Source: Paenibacillus piscarius
GTDB taxonomy: Bacteria; Bacillota; Bacilli; Paenibacillales; Paenibacillaceae
Reading direction: 5' to 3'
Assembly: GCF_022234545.1 (NCBI RefSeq)
Contig: NZ_JAIEUI010000004.1
Span: 186,001-250,000, forward strand
Length of the DNA stretch: 64,000 nucleotides
In this document: piece after piece, positions 62,216 through 64,000 of the stretch
How positions within the stretch are numbered: the stretch's first letter is position 1
Layout: each line of letters starts with the position of its first letter
Notes under the pieces: model-generated
Databases searched by the model: none
The model's input: only the letters and a program-made list of their open reading frames with translations
Told to the model about the DNA's origin: nothing
Translations under genes and position numbers: made by a program

Positions 62216-63775
62216 ATGGGTTCACAGGAGCATGTTTCGCAAGGCCTGCCGCAATTTCCGGAATCCTTCTGGAGAGGCAGCACGGAGCTTCCTTCGTTTC
62301 CGAAGCTTACTGAGGATCATGTCACCGACGTAGCCATTGTAGGGGCAGGGATAACCGGCATCACTACCGCCTATCTGCTGTCCAAGGCCGGATACCAGGT
62401 TACTCTGCTGGAGGCAGGCGAGATTCTCAGCGGTACTACAGGCTTCACCAGCGCCAAAATCTCTACCCAGCACGGAATGATCTACGATGATCTGCTGAAG
62501 CATTTCGGCGAAGAGCAGGCCCGGATGTATTACCAGTCGAATCATGAAGCGCTGGAGTGGATGATTGCCACTGCGGAGGATCTCAGCCTGGACTGCGGGA
62601 TGACGCGGGAAGCTGCCTACCTGTATACGGATAAGGAGGACGGTAAGAAGCTGAAGGATCTGGAGGCTGAATTCGCAGCTTACCAGAAGCTGGGTATTCC
62701 CGGCGAGTGGCTGGATCAGGTGCCGCTGCCGCTTGGCGCAGGCGGTGCAATCCGGCTGCCCGGGCAAGCCCGCTTCCACCCGCTGCACTATCTGAAGGGG
62801 CTGCTGCAGGCAGTGCTTGATCAGGGAGGCAAGGTCTACGAGCATACGACGATTGGCGAGAAGGTCGATACGGAGGGCCATCTTACGCTGCATACCGAGG
62901 GAGAAGAGTTCCAGATCCGCTGCCGCCATGCGGTGTCTGCCTCCCATTTCCCCTTCTATGACGGCGGTTCACTCTACTTCTCGCGGCTGCACGCCGAGCG
63001 GTCCTACTGCCTGGCCTTCGAGCCGGAGACCGATTATGAAGGCGGCATGTATCTGAGCGCCAGCGGGCCGACCCGGTCGCTCCGTGCGGTGGAGTGGGGT
63101 GACAAGAAGCTGGTGATCGCCGGCGGGGAGAACCACAAGACCGGTCAGGGCATCTGCACCTTCGGCCATTATGAGAAGCTGGAGCGGTTCGCAGGAGAGC
63201 TGCTGGGCATCCGCAGCATTCCTTACCGGTGGTCCACCCAGGATCTGATCACGCTCGACAACGTGCCTTACATCGGCAAACGGGCCGAGGATGAAGAGAT
63301 TTATATCGCCACCGGCTTCGGCAAATGGGGCATGACGAACGGAACGCTGGCGGCCCGCCTGATTGCGGACGGAATTATGGGCAACAGCAACCCTTATACC
63401 GGGCTGTATGATCCCACACGCTTCAAGGCGGTGCCGGGCATCAAGAACTTCATTGTGCAGAACTTCTCTGTCGCCAAGGAGCTGGTCAGCGGCAAGGTGG
63501 AGATTGTTCACAAAAAGACGCGGGAGCTTGGGCCGGATGAAGGTGCTGTCGTCGTTCATGAAGGCAGACGCGTGGGTGCCTACCGCGACCCTGAGGGCAA
63601 GCTGCATCTCGTGGACCGAACCTGCACCCATATGGGCTGCGAATGTGAATGGAATGACGGGGAGCGTTCCTGGGACTGCCCGTGCCACGGCTCCCGCTTC
63701 TCCTATGAAGGCCAGGTGCTTGAAGGACCAGCCACGGTGCCGCTTAAGAGCATTGAAGCGGAGGATGTGAACTAG
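62216..63775 (+). CDS. FAD-dependent oxidoreductase with C-terminal Rieske domain
   Basis: 519 residues. The N-terminal DAO-type FAD domain starts VAIVGAGITGITTAYLLSKAGYQVTLLEAG and ends with VPYIGKRAEDEEIYIATGFGKWGMTNGTLAARL. The C-terminal Rieske [2Fe-2S] domain (about 430-519) shows CTHMGCECEW and CPCHGSRFSYEG, giving the Cys-His and Cys-His ligand pairs. Such fusions (YhfW-like in Bacillus) are proposed amine or amino acid oxidoreductases; substrate unknown. ATG with AGGAGGGA about eight bases upstream. Divergent from the PerR-like gene. Confidence 0.92.
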   Translation: MGSQEHVSQGLPQFPESFWRGSTELPSFPKLTEDHVTDVAIVGAGITGITTAYLLSKAGYQVTLLEAGEILSGTTGFTSAKISTQHGMIYDDLLKHFGEEQARMYYQSNHEALEWMIATAEDLSLDCGMTREAAYLYTDKEDGKKLKDLEAEFAAYQKLGIPGEWLDQVPLPLGAGGAIRLPGQARFHPLHYLKGLLQAVLDQGGKVYEHTTIGEKVDTEGHLTLHTEGEEFQIRCRHAVSASHFPFYDGGSLYFSRLHAERSYCLAFEPETDYEGGMYLSASGPTRSLRAVEWGDKKLVIAGGENHKTGQGICTFGHYEKLERFAGELLGIRSIPYRWSTQDLITLDNVPYIGKRAEDEEIYIATGFGKWGMTNGTLAARLIADGIMGNSNPYTGLYDPTRFKAVPGIKNFIVQNFSVAKELVSGKVEIVHKKTRELGPDEGAVVVHEGRRVGAYRDPEGKLHLVDRTCTHMGCECEWNDGERSWDCPCHGSRFSYEGQVLEGPATVPLKSIEAEDVN

Positions 63776-63910
63776 AGCCGGGCGGTATGGTTTGTACCGA
63801 ACCGGGCTGCTCCGGCGTGATTGTCCCGGTCCGCTCAGGTATAATAGCCTTAGCCTTATGTCTATCTTGCAGGATGATACTATTCCAATGAAGGAGCGTG
63901 ACGACAGGTT

Positions 63911-64000
63911 ATGGATTTGAGAGGAACCAGTGTAGTCATTACAGGTGCAGGCAAGGGGATCGGCAAGGCGCTCGCGATGGCGCTGGCCAAGGAAGGCGCG
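63911..64000 (+). CDS. short-chain dehydrogenase/reductase (5' part only)
   Basis: The gene is cut by the window end; 30 codons are visible. The sequence VVITGAGKGIGKALAMALAKEGA holds the classical SDR cofactor motif TGxxxGxG. AAGGAG lies about 14 bases before the ATG, a long distance. It may be a FabG-like 3-ketoacyl reductase, but the substrate cannot be told from this fragment. Confidence 0.85.
   Translation, partial: MDLRGTSVVITGAGKGIGKALAMALAKEGA

Overview
The window (64 kb, GC-rich) looks like a chromosomal segment of a Paenibacillus-type, spore-forming Firmicute. The evidence is a strong AGGAGG-like ribosome binding site before most genes, frequent TTG/GTG starts, a Spo0E-type phosphatase, DUF3243 and DUF2164 proteins, a cluster of RRNPP receptors of the kind known as AloR in Paenibacillus, and a C30-type (crtM/crtN) carotenoid operon. 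No rRNA, tRNA or CRISPR array was found. One complete insertion sequence (IS110 family) and two decayed gene remnants are present.

Layout. 0.3-4.0 kb: translation genes prfA-prmC and ychF, minus strand. 4.1-6.2 kb: an IS110 element that appears to sit inside an array of 51-bp intergenic repeats. 6.2-16.1 kb: a tightly overlapping minus-strand carotenoid operon, in transcription order crtN-like 1, crtN-like 2, crtM, cruF-like hydratase, PlsC-type acyltransferase, glycosyltransferase, crtP-like oxygenase, IPP isomerase (fni) and possibly a GNAT gene. 16.3-17.3 kb: a CarH-type MerR/B12 photoreceptor-repressor. Both carH and the operon have promoters whose -10 box lies in perfectly phased 11-bp direct repeats, so a light- and cobalamin-controlled pigment regulon can be read from the sequence. 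17.5-25 kb: a degenerate phospholipase D protein, cardiolipin synthase, and a TetR regulator followed by an RND exporter. 25.5-29 kb: a zeta-toxin-like remnant, a TorD chaperone, moaA and a copper-amine-oxidase-N-domain protein. 29-33.8 kb: three paralogous XRE-TPR receptors. One overlaps an unlisted 47-residue secreted propeptide ending in SHGAGD, and a Spo0E-type gene lies between the receptors. This looks like an Alo-type peptide quorum-sensing locus. 33.9-41.3 kb: LysE exporter, MocR regulator, an ABC exporter with two-component system, and an MFS transporter. 41.4-47.2 kb: glnS, small conserved proteins, GNATs, MOSC, MFS. 47.6-53.6 kb: a formate/nitrite channel and an NADH oxidase, each preceded by three TGTGA-N6-TCACA-like boxes, then formate-THF ligase and glutathione peroxidase. 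53.8-64 kb: DUF3243, VanY-type carboxypeptidase, a DEAD-box helicase with a repetitive RGG tail, UbiB kinase with a phasin-like partner, ThuA, HemD-like, a PerR-like Fur protein, a FAD/Rieske oxidoreductase and the start of an SDR gene.

Two observations stand out. One is the aloR-aloP quorum-sensing pair with its neighbouring paralogues. The other is a set of at least six intergenic tandem arrays that differ in sequence but share an exact 51-bp period. The phased CarH operators at two promoters are a third, more directly testable one.
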